From positions 434,001 through 498,000 of the forward strand of contig CAWDBV010000005.1 of NCBI GenBank assembly GCA_963800705.1: DNA of 64,000 nucleotides. Reading direction: 5' to 3'. Below, one piece after another: positions 1 to 8,338 of this stretch (the first letter of the stretch is position 1; each line of letters begins with the position of its first letter). This stretch comes from CAWDBV01 sp963800705 (GTDB lineage: Bacteria; Actinomycetota; Thermoleophilia; Solirubrobacterales; 70-9). The notes below the pieces were generated by a model. The model had not been told where the DNA came from and did no database searches. It saw only the letters and a list, made by a program, of their open reading frames with translations. The translations under genes and the position numbers were made by a program.

Positions 1-648
1 TGCCTCGAACTCCTTCAGCGAGGCCTGGAACGCCTCGCGGTCGAAGTCCGGCCACAGCTCGGGCCTGAACACGAACTCCGAATACGCGCATTGCCAGAGA
101 AGGTAGTTGGAAATCCGCTGCTCGCCACTGGTTCTGATCAAAAGGTCGGGATCGTGCATCTGCGGTGCGTAGAGGCCTTTCGCGAACTCCTCCTCCCCAC
201 CGCCCTTGTAGCTCTCGGCGGCGTCCAGGATCTCGGCCCGGCCTCCGTAGTTGAAGGCGACGAAGAGCGTGATCCGCTCGTTGGCCTCGGTCTTCTGCTC
301 GGCCCAGTCCATCTTGGAGACCAGCTCGGCGCCGATGCCTTCGCGGCGGCCGATGAACCGCATCCGCACGCCCTCGTCGTCGAGCTCGGGAGTCTCGCGG
401 TCGATCCGCTCACCGAACATCTTCATCAGGCCCCGCACCTCTTCCGCGGGCCGGGTCCAGTTCTCGGTCGAGAACGAGTACACGGTCAGTTCCTCGATCC
501 CGAACTCGACCGCGTCCTTGAGCCGTGCCTTGACGACGTCGGCGCCGGCGCCGTGGCCTTCGATCGCCGGCAGGCTGCGCTGCTCGGCCCAGCGGCCGTT
601 GCCGTCGGTGATGATGGCGACGTACTTAGCCGCCTCGGCGGAGGTCAC
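1..648 (-). CDS. uppS: Isoprenyl transferase (undecaprenyl diphosphate synthase), 3' end outside window
   Basis: cis-Prenyltransferase that condenses isopentenyl diphosphate onto an allylic primer to make the lipid carrier for peptidoglycan. 216 codons are visible and the frame runs off the window edge, so perhaps 15-35 residues are missing. The N-terminus carries DGNGRWAEQRSLPAIEGH, the family motif with the Mg-binding Asp. The C-terminal signature RTSGEQRISNYLLWQ is followed by CAYSEFVF. The start is GTG at 648-646, overlapping the frr TAG by one base; the next upstream frame is occupied by frr. It is the last gene of rpsB-tsf-pyrH-frr-uppS, a common bacterial order that joins translation to lipid-carrier synthesis. 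The chain length of the product cannot be told from what is visible. Confidence 0.93.
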   Translation of the reverse strand, partial: MTSAEAAKYVAIITDGNGRWAEQRSLPAIEGHGAGADVVKARLKDAVEFGIEELTVYSFSTENWTRPAEEVRGLMKMFGERIDRETPELDDEGVRMRFIGRREGIGAELVSKMDWAEQKTEANERITLFVAFNYGGRAEILDAAESYKGGGEEEFAKGLYAPQMHDPDLLIRTSGEQRISNYLLWQCAYSEFVFRPELWPDFDREAFQASLKEFEA

Positions 649-1214
649 TAGACCTCCAGGATCTCTTCCTCTTTGCCTTTCAGCAGAGAGTCGATCTCGC
701 CGATGGCTTTGTCGGTCGCCTTCTGCAGCTCCGACTCGGCGCGGCGCTCGTCGTCCTCGCCGGCATCGCCCTCCTTCTTCAGCTCGCGGAGGTCGTTGAG
801 GCAGTCGTGTCGCACGTTGCGGATCGCGATCCTGCCCTCCTCGGCGACGCCGTGGACGACCTTGACGAGCTCCTTGCGGCGCTCCTCGGTGAGATCGGGG
901 ATCTGCAGACGGATCACGTTGCCGTCGTTGTTCGGGGTCAGGCCGACGTCGGACTCGAGCACCGCCTTCTCGATCGCGGAGATCGAGGACTTGTCGAACG
1001 GCGTAACGGTCAGCAGGCGAGCGTCGGTGGCCGAGATCTGGGCGAGCTGCTGGAGCGGCGTCTCGGTGTCGTAGTAGTCGACGATGATGCGGTCGAGCAG
1101 ATGCGGCGAGGCGCGGCCGGTGCGGACGGTGGCGAACTCGTTGCGCGTCGACTCGACGGACTTGCCCATCCGCTCCGTGGCGTCTACCAGTAGCTCGTCG
1201 GTCAGCTCGCTCAT
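648..1214 (-). CDS. frr: Ribosome recycling factor
   Basis: Splits post-termination 70S complexes together with EF-G. It has 188 residues, the usual family length (about 185). Typical features are the N-terminal three-helix-bundle start MSELTDELLVDATERMGKSV, the R-T-G-R-A-S-P-H-L-L segment at about residues 31-41, and the C-terminal helix with ELQKATDKAIGEIDSLLKGKE. The ATG overlaps the end of pyrH by 4 bases (ATGA), so the two are probably translationally coupled. The gene is intact. Confidence 0.97.
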   Translation of the reverse strand: MSELTDELLVDATERMGKSVESTRNEFATVRTGRASPHLLDRIIVDYYDTETPLQQLAQISATDARLLTVTPFDKSSISAIEKAVLESDVGLTPNNDGNVIRLQIPDLTEERRKELVKVVHGVAEEGRIAIRNVRHDCLNDLRELKKEGDAGEDDERRAESELQKATDKAIGEIDSLLKGKEEEILEV

Positions 1215-1936
1215 GAGACCAGGGTCCCTACTCGCTCACCCGAAACGATCCTATCTATGTTCTGCTCGTCGGCCATGTTGAAGACGTAGATCGGCAGGTC
1301 GTTGTCCATGCAGAGCGAGAGCGCGGTCGAGTCCATCACCTTGAGTCCCTTCTCGATCGCCTCCATGTGGCCGACCTCGGGCAGGAACTTGGCGTCCGAG
1401 TTCTTCGAAGGGTCGTCGTCGTAGACGCCCTCGACGCCGTTCTTGGCCATCAGGATCGCGTCGGCGTGGATCTCGAGCGCGCGCAGCGCCGCGGCCGTGT
1501 CGGTGGTGAAGAACGGGTTTCCGGTCCCGGCGGCGAAGATCACGATCCGTCCCTTCTCGAGGTGACGGATGGCACGGCGGCGGATGTAGGGCTCGGCGAC
1601 CTCGGTCACCCCCATCGCCGACATCACGCGGGTGTGCGAGCCGACCTTCTCGAGCGCGTCCTGGAGCGTGAGCGCGTTCAGGACTGTGGCCAGCATCCCC
1701 ATGTAGTCGGCGGTGGCGCGGTCCATGCCGGCCGCGGCGCCCTCGAGCCCGCGGTAGATGTTGCCGGCCCCGACCACGATCGAGACGCCGACCCCGCGCT
1801 CGGTCACCGCATGGACCTGGCGCGCGATCCGCTCGATCTGGACCGGGTCGGTCCCGTACTCCAGCGATCCCATCAACGCCTCGCCGGAGAGCTTCAGCAG
1901 GACGCGGCTGAAGCGCGGCTCGGAGTTCGAGGACAC
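1211..1936 (-). CDS. pyrH: UMP kinase
   Basis: Bacterial UMP kinase of the amino-acid kinase fold, phosphorylating UMP to UDP for pyrimidine nucleotide synthesis. It has 241 residues, the normal length. The N-terminal phosphate-binding motif is LLKLSGEALMG, followed by IVVGAGNIYRG and the AAGTGNPFFTTDTAAALRA segment typical of PyrH. The start is GTG (1936). It lies 7 bases after tsf and overlaps frr by 4 bases. Confidence 0.97.
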   Translation of the reverse strand: MSSNSEPRFSRVLLKLSGEALMGSLEYGTDPVQIERIARQVHAVTERGVGVSIVVGAGNIYRGLEGAAAGMDRATADYMGMLATVLNALTLQDALEKVGSHTRVMSAMGVTEVAEPYIRRRAIRHLEKGRIVIFAAGTGNPFFTTDTAAALRALEIHADAILMAKNGVEGVYDDDPSKNSDAKFLPEVGHMEAIEKGLKVMDSTALSLCMDNDLPIYVFNMADEQNIDRIVSGERVGTLVS

Positions 1937-1943
1937 CTCGGGC

Positions 1944-2561
1944 CTACTCCTCCTCGCCGATCTCGAAGCGGACGAAGCGGCCGATCTGGATGTTCTCGCC
2001 GGTCTTCGCCGCGAGATCGGTGCGCAGCTCCTCGATCGTCTTGCCGCCGTGCTTGTCGGCGTTGAAGTGCTCCTGCTCGAGCAGCGCGGCCTCTTTCGAC
2101 CACTTCTGGACCTGCCCCTCGACGATCTTCTCGATCACGTCGTCGGGCTTGCCCTCCTCGCGGGCTTTCTGCTCGTGGACCTTGCGCTCGGCCTCGCGCT
2201 CGTCTTCCGCGATGTCCTCGGCGGAGACGACCCGGGGGCCGATCGCCGCGATGTGGATCGCGACTTCGCGCGCGAACTCCTGGAAGTCCTCGTTGAGGGC
2301 CACGAAGTCGGTCTCGCAGAGGACCTCGACCAGAACCCCGACCTTGCCGGTCGCGTGGGTGTAGGAGGAGACGACCCCCTCGCCGGTACCGCGGCCGCTG
2401 CGCTTCGCCGCCGAGGCGGCGCCCTTGACGCGCAGCAACTCGACCGCCTTGTCCATGTCGCCGCCGGCTTCCTCGAGCGCGGCCTTGCAGTCCATCATCG
2501 GCGCGCCGGTTCGCTCGCGGAGCGCCTTGACGTCGGAGGCCTCGACCTTGGTCGGGCTCAC
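1944..2561 (-). CDS. tsf: Elongation factor Ts
   Basis: Guanine nucleotide exchange factor for EF-Tu. The N-terminal UBA-like domain reads VKALRERTGAPMMDCKAALEEA, and the core contains the TDFVA motif (CETDFVALNEDFQEFA) that contacts EF-Tu. At 205 residues it is the short form, with one core subdomain, as in Thermus and many deep actinobacteria, rather than the ~280-residue E. coli form. The GTG start overlaps the rpsB stop by 4 bases. Confidence 0.96.
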   Translation of the reverse strand: MSPTKVEASDVKALRERTGAPMMDCKAALEEAGGDMDKAVELLRVKGAASAAKRSGRGTGEGVVSSYTHATGKVGVLVEVLCETDFVALNEDFQEFAREVAIHIAAIGPRVVSAEDIAEDEREAERKVHEQKAREEGKPDDVIEKIVEGQVQKWSKEAALLEQEHFNADKHGGKTIEELRTDLAAKTGENIQIGRFVRFEIGEEE

Positions 2562-3661
2562 GAGCCCTCTCCCTCAGGCGGTTTCGGGGGCGCCCCGGCG
2601 GGAGCGGCGGCCGGCTCGGGCGGCTTCTCGGCGGGCTTCTCGGCGGGCTTCTCCTCGGTGGGCTTTGCGGCCGGCTCGGCCGGCTTCTCGGGCGGTTTCT
2701 CCGCCGGCTTTGCGGCCGGCTCGGGGGGCTTCGCCGTGGGCGCGGCCGGCTTCGCGGCCGGAGCCGCGGGCTTCGCGGCGGGCTCGGCCGGCTTCTGGGC
2801 CGCGGCCTGGGCCTTCGCCTTCGCGGCCTGGGCCTCGGCCTTCTGCGCCTCCTCGGCCTTTGCCGCTTCCTCGGCCTCGCGCTTTCGCCGCTCTTCGTCC
2901 TCGGCCTTGCGCTTCGCCTCCGCCTCGGCCTGCTTGCGCTCCTCCTCGGCGCGGCGCTTTGCCTCTTCGGTGCGCCACGCGGCCGCCTCGGACTCCATTG
3001 CCGCTCCGATCGTCGAGATCGCCAGCTCGCAGGAGCGGATCGCGTCGTCGTTGCCGGGGATCACGTAGTCGACCGGCGTCGGGTCGCAGTTGGTGTCGAC
3101 GAGCCCGATGATCGGGATCCCGAGCCGCTCGGCCTCGTGAAGCGCGATCTCCTCGGTCTTCAGGTCAACGATGAAGACGGCGTTCGGGAGCCGCTGCATG
3201 TCGGCGACGCCGCCGAGGTTGAACTCGAGTTTTCGCAGCTCGGCCTCCATCGACATCCGCTCCTTGGTGGGCAGTAGGTCGAGCTTGCCCTCCTCGACCA
3301 GGCCGCGGAGCTCGTGAAGCCGCTTGATGCGGTCCTTGATCGTGTTGAAGTTGGTCAGCAGTCCGCCGAGCCAGCGCTTGTTGACGAACGGCATCTGGCA
3401 CTTGTCGGCCCATTCCTCGATCGCGTCCTGGGACTGCTTCTTGGTGCCGACGAACAGCACGACGCCGCCCTTGCGGGCGATCTCGGAGGCGTCGTCGGCG
3501 GCCTTCTTCAGCAGCTGCTCGGTCTGCAGAAGGTCGATGATGTGGATGCCGTCCCGTTCCCCGTGCAGGTAGGGACGCATGCGAGGATTCCAGCGGCGCG
3601 TCTGGTGGCCGAAATGAACGCCGGCTTCCAGAAGCTCCTTGATGCCTGGTGCTTCAGCCAT
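2558..3661 (-). CDS. rpsB: Ribosomal protein S2 with long C-terminal tail
   Basis: Small-subunit ribosomal protein S2. Residues 1 to about 225 match the conserved core: LLEAGVHFGHQTRRWNPRM at the N-terminus, then FVNKRWLGGLLTNF and GIPIIGLVDTNCDPTPVDY. It has 367 residues where about 250 is usual. The extra part is a highly charged E/K/R/A segment (about 225-285, likely one long helix) followed by a Pro/Ala/Lys/Glu region of repeated PAxKP and AEKP units to the end. The start is supported by AGGAG nine bases upstream. First gene of the rpsB-tsf-pyrH-frr-uppS operon; a structured leader lies upstream. The tail function is unknown. Confidence 0.96.
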   Translation of the reverse strand: MAEAPGIKELLEAGVHFGHQTRRWNPRMRPYLHGERDGIHIIDLLQTEQLLKKAADDASEIARKGGVVLFVGTKKQSQDAIEEWADKCQMPFVNKRWLGGLLTNFNTIKDRIKRLHELRGLVEEGKLDLLPTKERMSMEAELRKLEFNLGGVADMQRLPNAVFIVDLKTEEIALHEAERLGIPIIGLVDTNCDPTPVDYVIPGNDDAIRSCELAISTIGAAMESEAAAWRTEEAKRRAEEERKQAEAEAKRKAEDEERRKREAEEAAKAEEAQKAEAQAAKAKAQAAAQKPAEPAAKPAAPAAKPAAPTAKPPEPAAKPAEKPPEKPAEPAAKPTEEKPAEKPAEKPPEPAAAPAGAPPKPPEGEGS

Positions 3662-3701
3662 ATGGCGGTGCTCCTATGTGCTTGTGGTTTGCGTTGCCTC
3701 G

Positions 3702-3755
3702 TCGCCGCGGTGGGGACCCGGCTCGAACCGGGCAGCTCCCCGCGCCAGGCGGCGA
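3702..3755 (-). promoter_or_regulatory. Structured 5' leader of rpsB (possible S2 autoregulatory RNA)
   Basis: About 40-95 bases upstream of the rpsB ATG there is a nested stem. The outer arms TCGCCGC (3702-3708) and GCGGCGA (3749-3755) enclose GGGG (3712-3715) / CCCC (3738-3741), and inside these CCCGG (3717-3721) / CCGGG (3728-3732). There is no U-run, so it does not look like a terminator. Because rpsB operons are autoregulated by S2 in other bacteria, a ribosomal-protein leader is the natural guess. The fold was drawn by eye; no covariance was tested. Confidence 0.4.
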
Positions 3756-3791
3756 GGGTTGTGGTTCAGGTCAGCCGCGCAGTGTAGAGGT

Positions 3792-5126
3792 CTACTTGCG
3801 CTTCTTGACGCAGCGGCCCCGCTTCAGCTTCCGGCCCTTGCCGCATTTCTTGGCCGCGACGGGTGTCGGGGCCGCCACCGGGGGAACGAGAGCGGGGGCG
3901 CTGCCGGCCGGCGGGGCCGGCGGGATCGGCGGGGTCGCTTCGGCGAGGGTGAGCTCGACCGCACCCATGTCGGTGCCGTCGGCCATCGGAGCGCTCGAAT
4001 TCGGGATCGCCAGTACATCGACCAGGCGCAGCATTCCACGCTGGTCTGTCGACCCCGGCAGCGAGAAGGCATGACCGGCGTCAACGGCGGGGCTGTCGGG
4101 CGCCGGCAGGCGGGTCGGCGTCGGTCCGCCGTTGTCTTCGAGCGGGCCGAGCTCAGGATCCTGCCCGATGACGTTCGAGTTGGGGACACTCGTGGTGATC
4201 GCCGATTCTCCCGGCGACTGGATGAGGCTGGAGCTGGCGCCGAATTCCCCGCCCAGGTCAGTCGGCAGCGGGTCGGGCCCGTAAATATGGACCAGCGCGA
4301 GATTTCCGGCGACGATGCTGCCGTTGATGTCGACATCGGACGTCGAACTGTTGCCTATGCCTCCGCCCCCGGCGGCGGTGTTGGCGGCGACCGTCGACTC
4401 GACGACGTAGAGGATGTCGTTGCCGCTTTGGTAGATCCCGCCGCCAAAGCCGAGCGACGGATCGGCGTGGTTGCCGCTGATCGTCGAACCTTCGATTGAC
4501 GAGTAGCCCCTGTTCTCCACCGCGCCCCCGTACTCGCCTGCCGAATTTCCGGTCAACGTCGAGTCATCAATGTTCATGCTTCCCGTCGGCTCCGTGGAGA
4601 CCGCCCCGCCGGCCAGGGTCGCGGCGTTGCCGCTCAGAATGCAGCGAATGACCTTCAGCGAAGCATCGACGTTTCGAATTGCCCCTCCGTTGCCGTTGTC
4701 CTCGGCGCCGCTGTTGTCGGCTTCGCCGTCGGTGAGCGTCAGGTCCTCGATCGCGACCAGCGCGGAGCTCGCGAGGTCGATGAAGAAGATCTGCTGGTCG
4801 TCGCTACCGATCGTGCCGTTGATAGACAGCAGCTGTGCACCGGGGCCCGATATCTTCACCGGCTCGGTGATGTTGAGCTCGTTATTGGCGTGAGTGAGCG
4901 AGATCGTCCCCGTAAGTCCGGGCTGGAAGACAATCTCGTCCGCGTCAGCGTCGGCGTTGGCCGCCAGGAGCGCCTCGCGAAGCGAGCAGTCCGAGCCGCA
5001 CACCCCGTCGGCGGTGTCGTCGAGCTTCGTGACCGTGTGCAGGTCGCTGGCGTGGGCGGCAGAGGCGCACGCGAGCAAGACCGTGATCAAGAGCGCGAGC
5101 GCACTTGCGATTCGCCGCTTCCTCAT
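3792..5126 (-). CDS. Secreted CSLREA / right-handed beta-helix protein
   Basis: Predicted exported protein of 444 residues. The signal peptide (about 1-26) is RKRRIASALALLITVLLAC followed by ASAAHA. Next comes a CSLREA motif in DGVCGSDCSLREALLAANAD (about 40-60), then parallel beta-helix-like turns rich in Gly, Asn, Thr and Ser (GGAIRN, GGAVENR, GGGIYQ). The later part, DNGGPTPTRLPAPDSPAVDAG, is typical of choice-of-anchor Q domains. A Pro-rich linker leads to the basic end KKCGKGRKLKRGRCVKKRK. Such proteins are abundant in Thermoleophilia; substrates are unknown. It is a single gene on the minus strand between rpsB and the lspA cluster. Start supported by a signal peptide directly after ATG. 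Confidence 0.8.
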   Translation of the reverse strand: MRKRRIASALALLITVLLACASAAHASDLHTVTKLDDTADGVCGSDCSLREALLAANADADADEIVFQPGLTGTISLTHANNELNITEPVKISGPGAQLLSINGTIGSDDQQIFFIDLASSALVAIEDLTLTDGEADNSGAEDNGNGGAIRNVDASLKVIRCILSGNAATLAGGAVSTEPTGSMNIDDSTLTGNSAGEYGGAVENRGYSSIEGSTISGNHADPSLGFGGGIYQSGNDILYVVESTVAANTAAGGGGIGNSSTSDVDINGSIVAGNLALVHIYGPDPLPTDLGGEFGASSSLIQSPGESAITTSVPNSNVIGQDPELGPLEDNGGPTPTRLPAPDSPAVDAGHAFSLPGSTDQRGMLRLVDVLAIPNSSAPMADGTDMGAVELTLAEATPPIPPAPPAGSAPALVPPVAAPTPVAAKKCGKGRKLKRGRCVKKRK

Positions 5127-5219
5127 CTCCCCTTCCCTTCCTCACGCACTCGTTGCCCAAAGAACTACTCGTTCGACTGTACTCCTTTCCGGGAGGGCCG
5201 GGCACCACCCTCATTGCTT

Positions 5220-5891
5220 CTAAGTAGTGCGAGCGCGCTCCAGCGCCGCGGCGAGGTCGGTGGGGAGCTCGGAGTGGAACTCCATCTCCTCGCCGGTGTG
5301 CGGGTGCGTGAATGCGAGCCTGGTGCTGTGCAGGAACTGGCGCTCGAGCCCGTGGCGGCCGGGCTCGCCGTACTGGGGGTCGCCGGCGACCGCGTGGCCG
5401 ATCGCCGCGAAGTGGGCGCGGATCTGGTGCGTGCGCCCGGTCTCGAGCCGCGCCGCGACGAGCGAGTCGCCCGGGAGCTCCTCGAGCACCTCGAAGTGGG
5501 TGCGCGCCTCGCGCGAGCCCGAGCCGCGCACGGCCATCTTCGCTCGCCGCCGGCGGTGGCGGCCGAGCGGCGCGTCGATCGTCCCGGTGCGCGAGTCGAG
5601 GTGGCCCTGGACCAGCGCCCGGTACTCGCGGCTCGCCTCCCGCTTGCGGATCTGCTCGGAGAGCGATCGGTGCGCCGCGTCGTTGCGTGCCACGACCATC
5701 AGCCCCGAGGTGTCCTTGTCGAGCCGGTGGACGATCCCCGGGCGCTCGGACTCGCCGCCCGCCGCGACGCCCTCGAGCAGCTCGACCAGGGTGACGCCGG
5801 TAGTGCGAGGGCGCCGGGTGGACGACGAGCCCGGGCGGGCTTGTCGACGACGACGCAGGTGTCGTCCTGTGTGGACGATCTCTGGCTTCAT
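5220..5891 (-). pseudogene. RluA/RluD-family pseudouridine synthase, frame broken as given
   Basis: rRNA pseudouridine synthase. The catalytic motif HRLDKDTSGLMVVA, the segment RTHQIRAHFAAIGHAVAGDP and the C-terminus are intact in one frame. The gene should begin at ATG 5891, overlapping the lspA stop by 4 bases. After MKPEIVH the conserved start DDTCVVVDKPA lies in the +1 frame, GLVVHPAPSH in the next, and TLVELLEG back in the first. Three single extra bases between about 5800 and 5872 would explain this, and removing them leaves an open frame of 222 residues. There is no S4 domain, so it resembles the short RluA type. Listed as broken only because the frame is interrupted; a sequence error is more likely than decay. 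Confidence 0.8.
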
Positions 5892-6292
5892 TCGCGGGCC
5901 GTGCCGTTGGTCGGCAGCAGAACGAGGCAGAAGACCCCGGCGACGATCGCGACGTCGGCGAGGTTGAAGGTCGGCCACACCGGCACGTCGATGAAGTCGA
6001 CCACCGATCCCATCCGCACCCGGTCGGCGAGGTTGCCGAGCGCTCCCCCGACCAGCAGCCCGGCCGAGAGCCAGACCCGCATCCCCGTCGATCCGGCCGC
6101 GAGGTAGACGAGCAGGACCACGAGCAGGACGAGCGTTATCCCGATCAGGACCGGGCTCGCGCCGCCGAACAGCCCGAAGGCGACGCCGTCGTTGTGGACG
6201 ACCCCGATCGTGCTCTCGGCGAGCGCCTTCGAGGCCTGGTCGATCGCCACCACCGCGCCGGCGAGCGCCAGCGCCCGCACCCAGACGGTCAA
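5888..6292 (-). CDS. lspA: Lipoprotein signal peptidase (signal peptidase II)
   Basis: Aspartyl membrane protease that removes signal peptides from diacylglyceryl-modified prolipoproteins. At 134 residues it is slightly short (150-170 is common), having lost part of the first loop. Both catalytic Asp motifs are present: GGALGNLADRV and PTFNLADVAI. The first membrane segment carries AIDQASKALAE, then VHNDGVAFGLF, with further membrane helices around 48-67, 74-90 and 110-126. It overlaps the upstream YggT gene by 4 bases and the downstream synthase by 4, so all are likely on one transcript. A substrate candidate, the lipoprotein at 29554, lies in the same window. Confidence 0.93.
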   Translation of the reverse strand: MTVWVRALALAGAVVAIDQASKALAESTIGVVHNDGVAFGLFGGASPVLIGITLVLLVVLLVYLAAGSTGMRVWLSAGLLVGGALGNLADRVRMGSVVDFIDVPVWPTFNLADVAIVAGVFCLVLLPTNGTARE

Positions 6293-6606
6293 GCCGAGTC
6301 GATGGCCCCGACGATCACGCCTTGCGCGACCAGGAGCACGATCACGGCGATGATCGGGCTCAGATCGAGCGAGAACCCACCGCCCCCGATCGGCTTGATG
6401 AAGCTGCGAAAGATGTTCAGGTAGGGGTCGGTGGCCTGCTCGCAGAACGTGAGGATCCCGTTCAAGACCTCGTTCTGCGGGCGGCGCGGGAACCAGGTCG
6501 AGAGGATGCGGATGAAGATGATGATGATGTAAACGAGAAAGAGGTTGTCGACGAAGTCGGCGACGTCGTGGTTGTTGATCGCCAGGGGGGGCGCCGGGAA
6601 GCTCAT
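6289..6606 (-). CDS. YggT family membrane protein
   Basis: Small integral membrane protein of 105 residues with two hydrophobic hairpins (about 15-33 and 80-102). They flank the family motif around FIRILSTWFPRRPQNE and the TDPYLNIFRSFIKPIGG loop. YggT proteins are encoded near sepF/proC in Gram-positive bacteria and are linked to division and osmotic stress, without a firm biochemical role. Here the gene overlaps proC by 4 bases and lspA by 4. Confidence 0.88.
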   Translation of the reverse strand: MSFPAPPLAINNHDVADFVDNLFLVYIIIIFIRILSTWFPRRPQNEVLNGILTFCEQATDPYLNIFRSFIKPIGGGGFSLDLSPIIAVIVLLVAQGVIVGAIDSA

Positions 6607-7373
6607 GGCCGCATCCTCTCCAATGAGGCGGTCACCGCGTCGGCCAACGCCTGCTCGAAGCCGGCCTTCTCGAGCGCCTCGAGGCCGACTTCGGTCGAGC
6701 CTCCGGGCGAGGCGACCGCCTCGGCGATCGCGCCGGGGTCGCGCTCGCGCAGCAGCTCGGCGGTGCCGGCCATCGTCTCGAGCACCAACCGCTTCGCGAG
6801 CTCGGGGTCGAGCCCCTCGCGCGCGCCGGACTCGATCAGCGCGGCGCCCGCACGCGCCAGGTACGCGGGCGAGCAGCTCATCACAGCGGTCGCGGCGTCG
6901 ATCAGCCCGTCGTCGAGCTCGATCGCGGTTCCGAGCTCGCCGAGCAGCCCGGTGATTCGGGCCCCGAGCGAGCCGTCGACGCGATCGGAGACCGCGTAGC
7001 AGAGCACCCCGCGGCGGACCGCGACCCCGAGGTTCGGGATCACCCGGACGAGTGGCGATTCGGGAAGCGCCTGCTCGAGCTTTGCCAGCGGCGTCGCGCC
7101 GAGGATCGAGATCACCGGGGTGCCTGATGCGGCGATCTCGCCCGCGGCTTCCTCGAGCACGGCGGGCTTCACGGCGAGCAGCAGGACGTCCGCCTGGACG
7201 GCCAGCCCGGCGTTGTCGGCCTCGGTGCTGCCGCCGAGCTCGGCGGCGAGCTCCGCCGCGCGGTCGGGGAGCTTGTCGCTGAAGATGAGCTCGAGCGCGT
7301 CGATCCCGGCCCCGGCCCAGCCGCGCGCCATCGCCGCGGCCATGTTTCCCGAACCTACGAAGCCGATCTTCAT
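6603..7373 (-). CDS. proC: Pyrroline-5-carboxylate reductase
   Basis: NAD(P)H-dependent last step of proline synthesis. It has 256 residues. The Rossmann motif opens the protein, MKIGFVGSGNMAAAMARG, which fixes the start at 7373; an upstream extension to 7475 in the same frame is low-complexity and not family-like. The C-terminal dimer domain holds the signature LVLETMAGTAELL...SPGGSTEVGLEALE. First gene of proC-yggT-lspA-rluA. The divergent VOC gene starts 80 bases away, so promoters for both directions must lie in 7374-7452. Confidence 0.94.
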   Translation of the reverse strand: MKIGFVGSGNMAAAMARGWAGAGIDALELIFSDKLPDRAAELAAELGGSTEADNAGLAVQADVLLLAVKPAVLEEAAGEIAASGTPVISILGATPLAKLEQALPESPLVRVIPNLGVAVRRGVLCYAVSDRVDGSLGARITGLLGELGTAIELDDGLIDAATAVMSCSPAYLARAGAALIESGAREGLDPELAKRLVLETMAGTAELLRERDPGAIAEAVASPGGSTEVGLEALEKAGFEQALADAVTASLERMRP

Positions 7374-7452
7374 GGCGCCAAGGTTATTGCCCGGGCTGGG
7401 CGGCTCTGGATAGGCTGCGCCGCACGACCTGTCATCCACGGAAGGAGCATCA

Positions 7453-8310
7453 ATGGCGAAGCGCGACGGATACATCCCCGGCGTTCCCTGCTGGGTCGAT
7501 ACGGCGCAGCCCGACCCCGAAAAAGCGACCGAGTTCTACGGTGGGCTGTTCGGCTGGGAGTACGAACAGGTGATGCCCGAGGACGCGGGCGCCAAGTACT
7601 TCATCGCCAGCCTGTCGGACGGCACCGTGGGCGGAATCGGGTCGATTCCCGAGGGAATGCCGCAGATGGCGCTCTGGAACAGCTACATCTGGGTCGACAG
7701 CGCCGACGATGCCGCGGCGAAGGCCAAGGAAGCAGGCGGCACCGTGCTGATGGAGCCCTTCGACGTCATGGACGCCGGCCGGATGGCCGTGTTCGCCGAC
7801 CCCGAGGGCGCGGTGATCTGCGTCTGGGAGGCGAAGGAGAACAAGGGCTCAGAGGTCGTCAACGAGCACGGAGCCGTGGTCTTCAACGTGCTCAACACCC
7901 GCGACGTCGAAGGGGCGAAGAAGTTCTACGGCTCTTTGTTCGGCTGGACGACGCTCGACCTCGGCGGCGCGGAGATGTGGACGCAGCCCGGCTACGGCGA
8001 CCACCTCGAGAAGGACAACCCCGGCCTCCGCGAACAGGTGAAGGAGATGGGCGGCATGGAGGGCTTCGAGGACGTCGTCGCGAGCCTCACCGCGATCCCC
8101 GACGACCAGCCCGACACGCCCCCACACTGGAGCGTCACCTTCGCGGTCGACGACGCCGACGCCGCGGCCTCGAAGGCCGAGGAGCTCGGCGGCAAGGTGC
8201 TCGCGCCTCCGTTCGACGCACCTTGGGTGCGGATGACGGTGCTCACCGACCCGCAGGGCGCGACCTTCATCGCCAGCAAGTTCGTGCCGGAGAACAAGGA
8301 CCTCGGCTAG
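7453..8310 (+). CDS. VOC (glyoxalase/bleomycin-resistance fold) protein with two domains
   Basis: 285 residues made of two tandem VOC modules, about 10-125 and 138-280. Each opens with a pattern of Asp-Pro/Val-Glu-x-Ala-x-x-Phe-Tyr-x-x-Leu-Phe-Gly-Trp (PEKATEFYGGLFGWE; VEGAKKFYGSLFGWT) and closes with a metal-loop-like FADPEGAVICVWE or LTDPQGATFIASK. This two-domain form is common in actinobacteria as an uncharacterised enzyme. The GGAGC run (7443-7447), five bases before ATG 7453, is a ribosome binding site. No partner gene suggests a substrate; it is divergent from proC. Confidence 0.85.
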   Translation: MAKRDGYIPGVPCWVDTAQPDPEKATEFYGGLFGWEYEQVMPEDAGAKYFIASLSDGTVGGIGSIPEGMPQMALWNSYIWVDSADDAAAKAKEAGGTVLMEPFDVMDAGRMAVFADPEGAVICVWEAKENKGSEVVNEHGAVVFNVLNTRDVEGAKKFYGSLFGWTTLDLGGAEMWTQPGYGDHLEKDNPGLREQVKEMGGMEGFEDVVASLTAIPDDQPDTPPHWSVTFAVDDADAAASKAEELGGKVLAPPFDAPWVRMTVLTDPQGATFIASKFVPENKDLG

Positions 8311-8338
8311 GAGGACGCGCCGGCCCCGTGGGCGTCAG

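Noticed and set aside
2574..2978. Low-complexity repeats as a non-coding satellite
   Set aside because: They encode the C-terminal tail of S2 in frame.
3702..3760. tRNA-like T-arm (CCGGTTCGAGCCGG on the minus strand) upstream of rpsB
   Set aside because: The loop has six bases if the stem is perfect, and no acceptor, D or anticodon arm can be fitted around it.
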